This document shows, one piece after another, positions 9,691-19,600 of a stretch of DNA of 64,000 nucleotides. The stretch lies in assembly GCF_009720525.1 (NCBI RefSeq), contig NZ_CP043930.1:1178001-1242000 (forward strand), in the 5' to 3' direction. Every line of letters starts with the position of its first letter. Positions within the stretch are counted from its first letter, which is position 1. The notes beneath the pieces were generated by a model. That model searched no databases, had not been told where the DNA came from, and saw nothing but the letters and a program-made list of their open reading frames with translations. Source of the DNA: Gimesia benthica (GTDB taxonomy: Bacteria > Planctomycetota > Planctomycetia > Planctomycetales > Planctomycetaceae). Position numbers and translations under genes: made by a program.

Positions 9691-9721
9691 CTGGACCCGA
9701 TTCAGTCCATTCAACTATCGA

Positions 9722-10012
9722 TTACGCCCGGACAATCAAATCGGAGTGATGTACTTTCAGTCGAATTAACAGTGGAAGTGCCAGGACACAGAACAATCCT
9801 GCACACCCCCAGGCGGCATGGCGATTCTTGGCAACGGCGTAGGCACTACATCCCCAGAGGTAGGTCGCGGTACCAAGCAGGTACGGCCCCAGAAACACCA
9901 GTGTTTCTGTCGGCTCAACCAGATTGATCAGGAATACGGCCGGGCTGCCGAACTTCAGGATCAGTCCACAAGTGATGATCCACCAGGCACGCTTTCGATT
10001 TTTAGGATCCAT
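9722..10012 (-). CDS. Small three-helix membrane protein, unknown function
   Basis: The 96-residue product beginning MDPKNRKRAWW has three hydrophobic segments (about 10-30, 36-54 and 67-84) and a conserved-looking loop AYAVAKNRHAAWGCAG. I chose the internal ATG at 10012 because GGAG lies eight bases upstream; an upstream frame adding 11 residues lacks such a site. It is the third gene, 51 nt after the short-chain dehydrogenase, in the leftward P450-SDR unit and is probably cotranscribed. A frameshifted paralogue lies at 54.5 kb and shares the AYAVAKNRHAAWGCAG block, so this is a real family within this genome. No function can be assigned. Confidence 0.7.
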   Translation of the reverse strand: MDPKNRKRAWWIITCGLILKFGSPAVFLINLVEPTETLVFLGPYLLGTATYLWGCSAYAVAKNRHAAWGCAGLFCVLALPLLIRLKVHHSDLIVRA

Positions 10013-10063
10013 TTTCTTGACTCCAGATAAGGCTGGTTTATGCAATTGTTATTTACCGGCTGT

Positions 10064-10933
10064 TCAGGCAGCCCGCTGCCCCCCGCTTTCGGTAAGCAAC
10101 TCAGGTGAAGGATGTAATTCACATGCTGTCTTCGAATGTCGTTTTTTGGGTCGTCGCCTCATTACTTTCAGAAATAATGACGGCATCATACGCTTGCAGA
10201 ACCAGAGAAATTTTGCCAAAGGCGTCACAACCACAAGCGGCTGATTCTTCTGGATGGCTCGAACTGCTTTGGCTGCGACCGTTTCAGGTGTCGTTGTGAG
10301 CCAGGCAGGTGGAGTGCGAACCTGACGCGAACTTCCGATACGAGGTGAGTTCTGAAAAATCTGGGTATTTACAAACCCGGGACACAATGCTGTCACCCCC
10401 AGAGTACTGCGACCATATTCTGCCAGCAGGGATTCACTAAGTCCCAGCAAGCCAAACTTACTAATGTTGTAAGCCGTGAGTTTACTGCCGGCAACCAGAC
10501 TCGCTAAACTCCCGACATTTAAAATATGGGATTCGCTCTGCGACAGCAAAGTTGGCAGTAGTTGGCGAGTCAACTCGATCGGCGCCAGTAAGTTGACACC
10601 CAGCAGCTGGTTCCATTGCTGCTCTGTCATCTCATCGGTGGGGCCATAGCAGGCGATCCCGGCGTTGTTGACCAGAATATCGAGCCCCCCCCACTCCGAA
10701 AGCAGGTCTTTCAGGCAGTCTGTGATCTGAGTCGTATCGGAAAGGTCGCAGTATCTCCCAATCACTGCCACGCCTGCATCCTTCGCCTGTTCGACGACGG
10801 GCAACAGGCCAGCCTCGTCGATATCCAGCAAATAGACATTGACGCCTTCTCGCGCCAGACTCATCGCAATTTCACGGCCAATCCCCGCAGCGGCTCCGGT
10901 AATCAGAGCCCTCTTTCCATTTAAAATTTTCAT
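10064..10933 (-). CDS. Short-chain dehydrogenase/reductase (SDR)
   Basis: A classical SDR of 289 residues. The NAD(P)-binding Rossmann motif TGAAAGIG is at residues 12-19, NNAG at 89-92, and the catalytic Ser142, Tyr155 and Lys159 (YNISK) are all present. Asp37 after the second strand (LLDID) suggests preference for NAD over NADP. The C-terminus is extended by about 40 residues rich in Arg and Lys after a hydrophobic stretch (LAKFLWFCKRMMPSLFL), so peripheral membrane contact is possible. The start ATG overlaps the stop of the P450 gene as TGATG, implying translational coupling. The pairing suggests the two enzymes act in sequence, for example hydroxylation followed by oxidation of an alcohol on a lipid or terpenoid; the substrate is unknown. 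Confidence 0.93.
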   Translation of the reverse strand: MKILNGKRALITGAAAGIGREIAMSLAREGVNVYLLDIDEAGLLPVVEQAKDAGVAVIGRYCDLSDTTQITDCLKDLLSEWGGLDILVNNAGIACYGPTDEMTEQQWNQLLGVNLLAPIELTRQLLPTLLSQSESHILNVGSLASLVAGSKLTAYNISKFGLLGLSESLLAEYGRSTLGVTALCPGFVNTQIFQNSPRIGSSRQVRTPPAWLTTTPETVAAKAVRAIQKNQPLVVVTPLAKFLWFCKRMMPSLFLKVMRRRPKKRHSKTACELHPSPELLTESGGQRAA

Positions 10934-12504
10934 CAGGCAGCATCTCCATACGTGTTGACTGATTTAGAAATGTTTGATTTGCCATACTTGATCGAGGGAA
11001 AGCCTGTTTTACCTGATTCTGCTCTTGTAAAGTCAACCATCTCATGAATATTCCCCTTCACAGGGACAGCTGCGAACTTTCGGTCTTGCTGATGGACACG
11101 CATTGCAATACCGCTTTTCGGGCTCAGCGTCAGCTTAACCATTCGATCGATTCGAGATTGCGGTACCACTGCTAATCGAAACGCCTGCAGAATCATTGCT
11201 AGACTGATCTTGATAATCGTCATCCCCAGTGTGTATCCCAGGCAACTTCGAGGCCCCGCCCCAAATGGGAAATATTCATAAGTATTGGGCTTGATCGTAA
11301 ACCACCGCAGCGGATCAAATCGGTTCGGCTCCGTAAAAAGATCCGACATATGGTGTGTGACATACTGACTACACATGACTCTATCACCTGGGCGGACCCG
11401 GACACCACCCAGTTCTGCCTCTTTGCGGGCGACTCGATAGGTAATTGGAACGGGTGGCAAGATTCGCATGGCTTCCTTGATCGAGGCATCTAGTAAGGGT
11501 AGCTGGTCTAATTGTCGGATCGTTGGCGCATCACCGGCCAGAACGTGGTGTAATTCATCGAATAATTCACCCATAATAATTGGGTGTTGAGCCAGCAGAA
11601 AGAGTGTCCAGGTCATTGCATTCGCGACAGTTTCAAAACTGGCTACGAATAGAAATGTAGCTGGACCAATCAGGTCAGGAATCAATTCAGAGTCGGAGTC
11701 GCCCTGATAGGCGCGGACCATCATCTCCAGAACGTCTGAGCGGGCAGCAATCGATGCCTGTCGTTTATCCAGCATTTCCTGAATCGTTGCGGTGATCTCC
11801 TCTCCACGCCGGATTAAATCGCGATAGGGAGTTCCCGGCAAATTTAATCGAAGCGAAGCTGGCGATACATAACTCTGTTGCATAAACAGTTGAAGAGACT
11901 CACCCAATGCGCGGGAGTCTTCCAGAGATTCACGTCCAAACAGCAACCGGCAGGACAGGTTTCCAGATAAGGTACGCATCTGCTCCCAGATTTCAACTTC
12001 CTGCCCGTCAGACCAGCGACCTATGAGTTCGTTCGTCAAGGCCACAATATCGGACTGATACTCCTGGACGGCATGCTTTTGAAATGCAGGAAAAACAGTT
12101 TTTCGCAGGGACCTCTGCTGGTTAACTTGGGGCACATTGAAACCAACGCGAATCCGATTCAGCCCGGAGTCCCGCGGGCCACGAATACCGACCGAACCTA
12201 GACGAAACGTCTTCTCATCCTGGAGGATTCGACGGTTGTTATCCGGTCCAAATCCAACGACAAATTTACGCTGTTTTCGTCTGTAAGGAACCGGGGATCC
12301 TACGGCGAATATCTGGCCGTATGTGCGATGCATCTCAGCGCAACATGAGAGTGGATCACGGAAAAAATGAGTGTACCAGGGTAACGCTTTGAAACCTTTG
12401 AGGACTTGAGGATGATCGCTGATTGCAGACAAAACGGTGTCCCTCTGTGTTTTATCACGAAATCTATACCACAAGCCCTGTAATGCTGCAGCAGTGTCGA
12501 TCAA
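10933..12504 (-). CDS. Cytochrome P450
   Basis: A 523-residue P450. The heme-binding signature FPFGAGPRSCLG places the axial cysteine at residue 421, the K-helix ExxR is present as EAMR, and the I-helix reads FVASFETVANA, with Glu-Thr in the oxygen-activation position. There is no N-terminal membrane anchor, so it is probably cytosolic like most bacterial P450s. The C-terminus runs about 60 residues beyond the usual end of the fold (HEMVDFTRAESGKTG onward), which is unusual. The start is TTG at 12504, since the first in-frame ATG is about 57 codons inside. No ferredoxin or reductase gene is nearby, so electrons must come from elsewhere. It leads a unit with the SDR and the small membrane protein. 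Confidence 0.93.
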   Translation of the reverse strand: MIDTAAALQGLWYRFRDKTQRDTVLSAISDHPQVLKGFKALPWYTHFFRDPLSCCAEMHRTYGQIFAVGSPVPYRRKQRKFVVGFGPDNNRRILQDEKTFRLGSVGIRGPRDSGLNRIRVGFNVPQVNQQRSLRKTVFPAFQKHAVQEYQSDIVALTNELIGRWSDGQEVEIWEQMRTLSGNLSCRLLFGRESLEDSRALGESLQLFMQQSYVSPASLRLNLPGTPYRDLIRRGEEITATIQEMLDKRQASIAARSDVLEMMVRAYQGDSDSELIPDLIGPATFLFVASFETVANAMTWTLFLLAQHPIIMGELFDELHHVLAGDAPTIRQLDQLPLLDASIKEAMRILPPVPITYRVARKEAELGGVRVRPGDRVMCSQYVTHHMSDLFTEPNRFDPLRWFTIKPNTYEYFPFGAGPRSCLGYTLGMTIIKISLAMILQAFRLAVVPQSRIDRMVKLTLSPKSGIAMRVHQQDRKFAAVPVKGNIHEMVDFTRAESGKTGFPSIKYGKSNISKSVNTYGDAA

Positions 12505-12726
12505 AGACTGTACCCAACCTTCTAATGCAAAAAGGTTTATATGTCTATCTTTTCGGATAAAAGTCAGTTAAACTTTATGGTTTTTTCCGATTGTCCTGAA
12601 TATCGTAAATAATTCTCAGAAACGAGTCAGGAAATTGCATAACCAATTTATGACCTGTCTCCTTTAACCGCTATCGGAATTTGATCAACTGTTCTGGCTT
12701 CTGGATAAATTGAGTAGGATGCAAAC

Positions 12727-12960
12727 ATGCCCACCAAACGTCTTTATCCGAACAGATCATTTCCAGACTACGTTATGCTGAAGTCCCTCTCGCCCTGGAG
12801 ACGATGATTCCCCTGATGTATATAAATCTGAGAATTCACCTGCAGGCATACGACAATAGACTTCGGGACTACGGCGGTTTTCGGATGGATCAGGCGAAAC
12901 TTCTCAACGAGTTGAAGAAAGATAATGCCGGCTCAACAAACTGCTGGCGGAATCGGAACA
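12727..12960 (+). pseudogene. IS3-family OrfA relic with several frameshifts
   Basis: Reading across frames on the plus strand gives MPTKRLYP, then EQIISRLRYAEVPLALETMI, then DYGGFRMDQAKLLNELKKDN and RLNKLLAESEQP. These are the successive segments of IS3-family OrfA: KR.(S/T)PEQII..LREAEV, then YGG...DQAK.LKEL..EN..LKKLLA. At least three indels separate them, so no product can be made. No adjoining OrfB was found. The same type of element left a relic at 54.9 kb, and a short segment around ATTCACCT is shared at nucleotide level. Bases 12505-12726 upstream hold no gene I can support. Confidence 0.75.
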
Positions 12961-12999
12961 GCCATGAAATCAACAATACATGAAATAGCGTAAACGGTT

Positions 13000-13683
13000 T
13001 CATTCGTGTGGACGGCCCGCTTCAACACCAATCGTATAAATGACAGGAGTACGGCTTTTGTAACCCTTACTCGCCCGAGACGTGGTGATGATGATGTTAA
13101 CAGTCTGGCGGTCTTCAAAAGAGTGCCAGTGTGAGAGGTTCACATCTTTTTCATTAGGTTGTTTAGTGTCAATCACAACTAAGTTATCTCGAATGATTCC
13201 ATAAGTCTTTGGATCGACCTCTCCGATGACCAGAGGCCAGCGGGGATGATTGGCCTGAGGGTTTATTTTTTCATCGCGGTTTTCAAGCCACCAGGTATCA
13301 CTGATGTTTCCAATCCAGTACGTACGGCCATTTGAGTGAGTGATTAGTTCAGACATCGAAGAGGGAGATAAGAAAAGTTCGCCATCAGAGTAGGCCCAGG
13401 GCTCTGGCTTACTCCACTTGTGTCCGCCATCTTTAGAGATGCTGATCCACTTCCTACTGGGTAGTTTGTTCGATGGATCTCTCTTACCTCCATTACTGCC
13501 TCGCATAATGCAGATGATGTTACCATCTGGCATTTGAGCCAGAGTCGGTTCATACAATCCGCGGACTGAGCGTTTACCATCATCTTCGATCGGTTCAGAC
13601 GACTCCCATTCAATATCGTTGTCTTCAGTCCAGCGTCCGATTAGGATTCTGGTTTGCAGCCAGTGCCAGCCCTCGCCGGGGTT
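13000..13683 (-). pseudogene. 5'-truncated sialidase-like (BNR/Asp-box) protein remnant
   Basis: On the minus strand the frame opens directly after an in-frame TAG (about 13684) with NPGEGWHWLQTRILIGRW, and continues through YEPTLAQMPDGNIICIMRG and the Asp-box SKDGGHKWS to a stop at 13000. This is the C-terminal part of a six-bladed sialidase-fold secreted protein. The first blades and the signal peptide are missing and no start with a ribosome-binding site is present, so I treat it as a remnant of about 225 codons. Family members release terminal sugars or bind glycans; some planctomycete members have no tested activity. An apparently complete, more divergent member lies at 53.3-54.5 kb. Confidence 0.7.
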
Positions 13684-13770
13684 CTAAAGATTTTTACCAA
13701 TAGTCCCAAGTACCACAGACTCGACTTTTAGTGCAAGTACAACGCTTTAGTGGCGTATCGTTGGGGCAGC

Positions 13771-16380
13771 TCATTCCGTTTTGAAATCGCTGGCAATTTT
13801 GCACTCCGGCAGGGCTTTCTGCAGAGCGGCGATGCCTTCTGGCGTGACTTGGGTCTGCTGTAGTTCGAGTTTCTCCAGTTGCTGCAGCCCGTAGAGATGT
13901 TTCAAGCCAGCATCGGTGACAGGTATGGCTATCAGACTTAGATCATTGAGTTTTTTTAAATTAGCGAGCTGCTCCAGGCCGGCATCAGTGATCCTGATAT
14001 TGTAAACTAATAATTCAACTAGATTTTTATGTCTGGCGATCTGTTTCAGACCGGCATCGGTGATGCCAGTCCCTCCCACATTGAGTACTTCCAGATCCCG
14101 CATCCCCTGCAGGTACATTATCCCCTCGTCCGTTATCTGACCATTTGTCACAGTGAGTACTTGCAAATCCCGCATCCCTTTCAGGTGCTTCAAACCCTCA
14201 TCTGTAATCTGATGATTTGCATGAATAAATAACTTCTCAAGTTTTGTCAGGCCTGTGAGATATCCCAGACCGGCATCATCAATTTGTGAACTGGATAGAT
14301 CTAGGGAAATAAGCTGTTCCAGCTCTCCGATACTCTGCAGAGCCGCGTGGCTAATAGACGATTTGTAGACTGCAATACTTATTAGGTTTAATTTTGTGAA
14401 ATATTTAAATCCGTCCCCAGTGATCGTCGAAAGATTCATCCGGAAATTTTGCATTTTCCCTAGATCACTGAAATGTTTTAGACCGTCTCCTTCGATCTTA
14501 AACTCATGCAGATTCAGTCCGTTTAAATTCTTAAGATATTTGAAATATTTAAGATCCTGTTCCTGTAATGAACTCCCATTGAGCCCTAAGTCGAAAAGGC
14601 AACTCAGGTTGGCCAGACGCTGCAGATCGTGGGCTGCGAAAGTGGCATCACCCAGGTCGATCAGTAAGAAGTCAACTGGTTGATCTGGAAAATCTTTGAT
14701 ACTGGTAACCAGAAGATTCTCTGCATTGATGGCGACAGCCCCTCCCACACTCAGTATCCACTCGACGATCTCCCGATCCGACATCGGAAATGGCATCACC
14801 GGGTCTGACTCTGCTGTGTCAGCAACAGCCAGCGGCACCAGGCGGACCTTGATGGTTTCTGTTTTACCCGACTTGACGGTGAACTGGCGGGTGAAGGTTT
14901 CGAAGCCCCCTTTGGTCACTTTGAGGGTGTGCGTTTTCGCATCGGCTGTGACCTGAATCGGTTCCTGGTTTTTCCCCGTGCTGATCGTGATTTTCTGTTC
15001 GTCATCCACAGAGACCATCGCACCGGCCGCTGCTGGCTGATCGACTTCCAGTATGACTGTCCCTGCGGGTGTCTCGAGTTTGAACACGATCCCTGCCATA
15101 AAGACGAATCCAGCCAGCGCCAGTCCTGCGATGACCCTGCCCCGTTTGCTCTTTGACTTCCGGGGGCGTTGTAGCGGCTGGAAGGCGGTTCCGTTCAGGG
15201 TGTTATTCAGAAAATCGGAAGTCGGGTTGGGGTCCTGTGTGCCTGCTTCGATTTCTCCGGCCGGCATGACAATTGTCGGGCTGGACTCCCCTTTTTGTGA
15301 CTGCAGGAACTTTTGCAGTTCCGGATCTGAAGGCTTCGAATTCATGGTTGAAGCAGGATTCAGCAGATCGCATTTTTCGATCGCGTCGATCACGGCCTGC
15401 ATCGACTGAAAACGGTCTTCCGGCAGCTTGGCGATCATCTTCTGATAGATGGCATCGACACTGGGGGGAACCTGCACATTTGCCGAAGTGAGAGAGGGAA
15501 TGGGCTGATCGCGATGGGCGAGGATGCGGTTGACGACCGTCTGTCCGCCATAGACCGAGTTACCGGTCAGTAAATAATAGAGCGTACAGCCCAGGCTGTA
15601 GATATCGGAGCGGTTGTCGGCAGTATGCGTACTCTGGGCCTGTTCAGGCGACATGTAATCAACGGTACCCATAACACTGCCCGATTGAGTCAGCGCGGTG
15701 GCCGGGTTCTCTTCATCCACTTCATCGATGCGGGCCAGGCCCATATCCAGGATCTTAATCGTCCCGTTATTGTCGAGCAGCATGTTGGAGGGTTTGATAT
15801 CGCGATGAATAATGCCTGCCTGGTGCGCGTACTCGAGACCTTTGGCCGCCTGCAGGATGTAGTCCAGTGCCTGCCCGACTGAAAGCACGCCCTGCTTTTT
15901 CACCAGCTCGGAGAGATCGGTGCCTGACACATATTCCATCACCAGATAGTGAGTATCGTCGACCTCGTCTGCATCGTATGCCGTGACGATATTAGGGTGA
16001 GACAGTTTCGCTGCCGCCTGGACCTCGCGCTGAAAGCGACGGATTACATGCTGATCCTCCGCCATTGCCGTCGGTAAAAGCTTGAGCGCGACCTCGCGTT
16101 GCATCCGACGATGCTTCGCCAGGTAGACGTCGCCCATGCCGCCTGAGCCGATCTTGTCCTGAATCACATAGTTCCCAAAGCGGAGCTTATCTCCCTGTCC
16201 CTGGTAGACCATCTGGGCCTGCAAGCGGGTGACTTTTTTGTGCTGGACCAGCAGCTTACCCAGGTCCTCGGCTAACTCTACAGGTGAGGACTGTGAATCC
16301 TGTAAAGCAGCAATTTCCTCCTCAGAAAGAACACCACTTTTCTCCAGCTGGGATATAAATTGTTCCAGAGTCATTGTCAT
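13771..16380 (-). CDS. Transmembrane Ser/Thr protein kinase with PEGA-like region and leucine-rich repeats
   Basis: The ATG at 16380 gives MTMTLEQF; a TTG three codons upstream is less likely. Residues 1-60 are a short helical domain. The kinase domain (about 68-338) has the glycine loop GSGGMGDVY at 78-86, Lys100 (EVALKLL), HRDIKPSN with Asp194, and DMG at 212-214 in place of DFG. A proline-rich linker leads to one TM helix (about 415-434). Outside the membrane there is a PEGA-like beta domain (VILEVDQPAA to TIKVRLVPL), then from about residue 550 leucine-rich repeats of the form ITDAGL..L..L..L. The kinase is probably cytoplasmic, with the repeats sensing an external partner. It is transcribed in the same direction as the giant gene but separated by about 300 nt, with a likely terminator between. 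Confidence 0.93.
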   Translation of the reverse strand: MTMTLEQFISQLEKSGVLSEEEIAALQDSQSSPVELAEDLGKLLVQHKKVTRLQAQMVYQGQGDKLRFGNYVIQDKIGSGGMGDVYLAKHRRMQREVALKLLPTAMAEDQHVIRRFQREVQAAAKLSHPNIVTAYDADEVDDTHYLVMEYVSGTDLSELVKKQGVLSVGQALDYILQAAKGLEYAHQAGIIHRDIKPSNMLLDNNGTIKILDMGLARIDEVDEENPATALTQSGSVMGTVDYMSPEQAQSTHTADNRSDIYSLGCTLYYLLTGNSVYGGQTVVNRILAHRDQPIPSLTSANVQVPPSVDAIYQKMIAKLPEDRFQSMQAVIDAIEKCDLLNPASTMNSKPSDPELQKFLQSQKGESSPTIVMPAGEIEAGTQDPNPTSDFLNNTLNGTAFQPLQRPRKSKSKRGRVIAGLALAGFVFMAGIVFKLETPAGTVILEVDQPAAAGAMVSVDDEQKITISTGKNQEPIQVTADAKTHTLKVTKGGFETFTRQFTVKSGKTETIKVRLVPLAVADTAESDPVMPFPMSDREIVEWILSVGGAVAINAENLLVTSIKDFPDQPVDFLLIDLGDATFAAHDLQRLANLSCLFDLGLNGSSLQEQDLKYFKYLKNLNGLNLHEFKIEGDGLKHFSDLGKMQNFRMNLSTITGDGFKYFTKLNLISIAVYKSSISHAALQSIGELEQLISLDLSSSQIDDAGLGYLTGLTKLEKLFIHANHQITDEGLKHLKGMRDLQVLTVTNGQITDEGIMYLQGMRDLEVLNVGGTGITDAGLKQIARHKNLVELLVYNIRITDAGLEQLANLKKLNDLSLIAIPVTDAGLKHLYGLQQLEKLELQQTQVTPEGIAALQKALPECKIASDFKTE

Positions 16381-16635
16381 GGCGGGCAAACTGGCTCAAT
16401 TGAGAAAGAAATAAATGGAGCAAGAGGGGTTAAACTACTAAAAACATGATTTTGGGCAAAGACCATTGGTTGGAGTGAGGCGGGTCAGTGAATCCTGTAT
16501 CCTCCAGCTGTGTTTATAAACTGAGCTTATTTTTCGTCTTACGAATGCTAAGTCTTATGGAAACAGCAGGCTTGTTGACGTTAATTCATGTTTCCCCATT
16601 TTAGTCAGCAACCACAGATGGCACAAATTAAATTC

Positions 16636-16675
16636 TCTCCAGTCTGGTAAACAGTAATTCTGGCCAGCATGGAGA
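16636..16675 (-). terminator. Candidate terminator downstream of the giant gene
   Basis: Imperfect inverted repeat: TCTCCAGTCTGG (16636-16647) and CCAGCATGGAGA (16664-16675), six plus four paired bases around a 2-nt mismatch. It begins 15 nt past the stop codon of the giant gene, and on the minus strand it is followed by a T-rich run (GAATTTAATTT). Position and form fit an intrinsic terminator, though the U-tract is weak. The remaining sequence to the kinase start at 16380 shows no gene. Confidence 0.4.
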
Positions 16676-16689
16676 ATGGAAACAAAGGA

Positions 16690-19600
16690 TTAAAATACCA
16701 GAAATCCGTTATCGTCTTTCAGGGATGCAAAAAAGTCATCGGACTCCTCTGACCAGTCTGCTAACTTTCGTTCGCCCGGATCCAGCACCGCTTCCATCAG
16801 TCCTTCTTCCTGATGTTCATAACCCAGCAGGTGCCCCAGTTCGTGACGAATTACTGTCCAGAGATCAATCAAACCAGCAGCCTCACTGTCAGGCAAGGCG
16901 ATTAACGACAGCTGGCTGTCATATTGAAACTCACTGTGATCCCAGGGCGTCTGATCAACAAACCAGCCATAGCCGGCCGCACTGGCATCCAGATAGATCG
17001 TGTCCCCTTCTACCCTGCCCAGTGTGTTCCCCGACAGATCGACAACCTCGACCTGAACCTGTGCCAGCTTCTGCTGTCCTTCCTCGGACAGTTTTGGTCG
17101 CATATCATCCACAGCACTCTGCAGAGCGGTCTGTGCCTGGTCTTGAGTCAAGATTTTTGTCGATTGCGGGGCATCGAGGAGCGATGAAACCTGCAGCTGC
17201 TGATCCCAATCCTGGGGGTAATTATTGGGATAAATCACTTCCTGCTGCTGCACTTTTGATTTATTGTAATTCGTGGCCAGTAAGATCAGGTCTCGAAAAG
17301 CGACGCGACCACTCCGGTTAAAGTCGCTGAACCAGGCATACTGTGAACTCGACTCCGCAGTGAAACTGTTGTAAACACTCGCAAACAGCAGCAGATCGCG
17401 GAAGCCGATCTGGTCATCATCATTCAGGTCATAGGGATTGGCCCAGATCACAGCAGCGGAATGATCCACGTTCGCGTTCTGGCTCACCCGCTCACTTCCC
17501 AGTCCGATCTGCGAATTCTGAATTTGGAAACCGAGATCATGCGGACCAATGCGTTGCCCCTCCAGATCCAGCAGAACGTTATCCTCGGCCAGTGATTCAA
17601 ATCGGATTCGTGCGAACAGCAGCAGCGTATTGATTCCCAGGTCCGTTAAATCGGTTGTCGCTGACAGACCTTCGACCAGACCGTCTTCGTCGTTGATCGT
17701 TCCGGACTGATTCTGGGAAAATGCTGCCCCGAATTCGATGCCGGTCGCTGAGGTCAGATCCGTCAGATACGCCAGGTCCAGCGAAACCGATGCGATCCCC
17801 TGGGAGTTCAGGTCTTCGGTACTCACCCAGAGTTCGAGCCAGTAACTGTCCCACTCACCCAGCCATTCCACCTCAGCGGACAAGGATTCCGTTTCTCCAT
17901 TCGCGTCAGTTACAGTTGGATTGTTCATGACCCGCAAGGAGACGGTTTCCAGCTCTCGCACTGTAACAACAAACGTTCGAGTCAATGTGGCATTGTCAGC
18001 GGTTGTCTCCAGATCACCATCCAGGCCACCATCTTCTACGATGACCGTAATTGTAGCGGTCCCCGTCTGATCAGCGACAGGAGTGAAGCTTAGACTGCCG
18101 GTTGCATCCGCCGACGAATAGTTGACCACCGGATTTGCAATTAACCCCGGATTATTGCTTTCCGCCGTGACACGCAAGGGCTGCACTTCGCCACCACCGG
18201 CGGTAATTCCACTCAATACCACCGTCTGCTCATGTGCATTCGTCCATAGCAAGAGATCGTCGAGATGATCCAGTTCGGGGTCATCATTCTGCGGGCTGAC
18301 GGTGATGTCGAATGTCAGCTCAATGGATCGGTTATCTCCCGTGGTCTCCAGCAGATGATCCGCACCTCCATCTGTTATCACGAGGGTAATCGTAGCGGTC
18401 CCGGTCTGCTCCGGCGCCGGTGTGAAAACCAGGCTGTCTGTGGTATCGCCGGCGAGATAGTTTATCTGGGGATTCGGAATCAGGGATGGCTGACTGCTCG
18501 TGGCCGTCACGCTTAACGGTTGGGATGTGCCTCCCGCAGTCGTAATCAGAGAGAGAGGAATCGTCTGTTCGCCAGCATCCTCATTGAGAATGAGATTGGG
18601 GAAATCTGAAAGCTGAATAAACAGGTCTCCGAAGTTGTCGATCATGATCGGCCCCTGGTATGAGTCGACCGTGATGTGATTGGCTTCGATATCGATGTCC
18701 GCATCACCTGCCCCACCGATTCCTGTTACCGTCTGCAAAAATAGACTGTCGCTCTGGATCAGGGTGTTTTCACTTGAAGAATTATCAAGAATCGCACCGC
18801 CTGTTGAAATCAGCCAGACATCCCCCGCTGTAATGATCTTTCCCAGTTGAATCGCGAGACCTGCAGTGAGCTGGACGGTATTTGCCGTAGCATCAATGAC
18901 ACCGGTTTCTGCAAAACGGATCAGAGAATCAGCCTGGATCGCAACCATGCCGCTGGTTGTCAGGGTGCCATCGATGTTAATCTCATTGGCATTCAGCTCC
19001 ACATTTCCAGGTCCAGAATCAATCGTATTCAGTGTCACCGAATCGTCGTTACCGGCGTTGATTGTCAGATTAGCCGTGAAAGTCGAATCGACCGGGTTGA
19101 CAATGATGGTATCCGATCCTGTACCGCCGAAGACTTCGGTATTGATTGTCAGCGTGCCAGTCGGATTTGTGAAGACAACCAATTCTCCGAGCGTGGAATC
19201 AATTTGAGTCTCACCATCCCCCGTATCGCCATCATCAGACAGCGTGATCGTCTCTGCATCGCCAGTGAAACTGAAGCTGCGATCGATCGCGGCAATCGTA
19301 TCCAGCACCGGTTCCAACCCCGTGTAGGTAATCGCTGCTGTCGTCTGGCCGTTATAGAAAATGCTGCCATCATTTTCGTTGATAAAACGATGTTCAACTG
19401 AAGTCGCTGTTCCACCGTAAATCTCCAGCATATCTTCCGTCGACTGCCCCCCTCCTTCGAACAGGACTCCTCCCAGAGGCGCAAACAGTCCTTCCGACGG
19501 ATGATTGATGACCAGCCGGTCATCTCCTTCCAGCCCCAGGAATGTCAGGTCTGACAGTTCCGTGAACACCACAACCGGCTCGTCATTGAATTGAAATGTT

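Noticed and set aside
9722-10045. Upstream start at 10045 for the small membrane protein.
   Set aside because: The ATG at 10012 has GGAG at the right distance, and the extra 11 residues are not hydrophobic or conserved in the paralogue.
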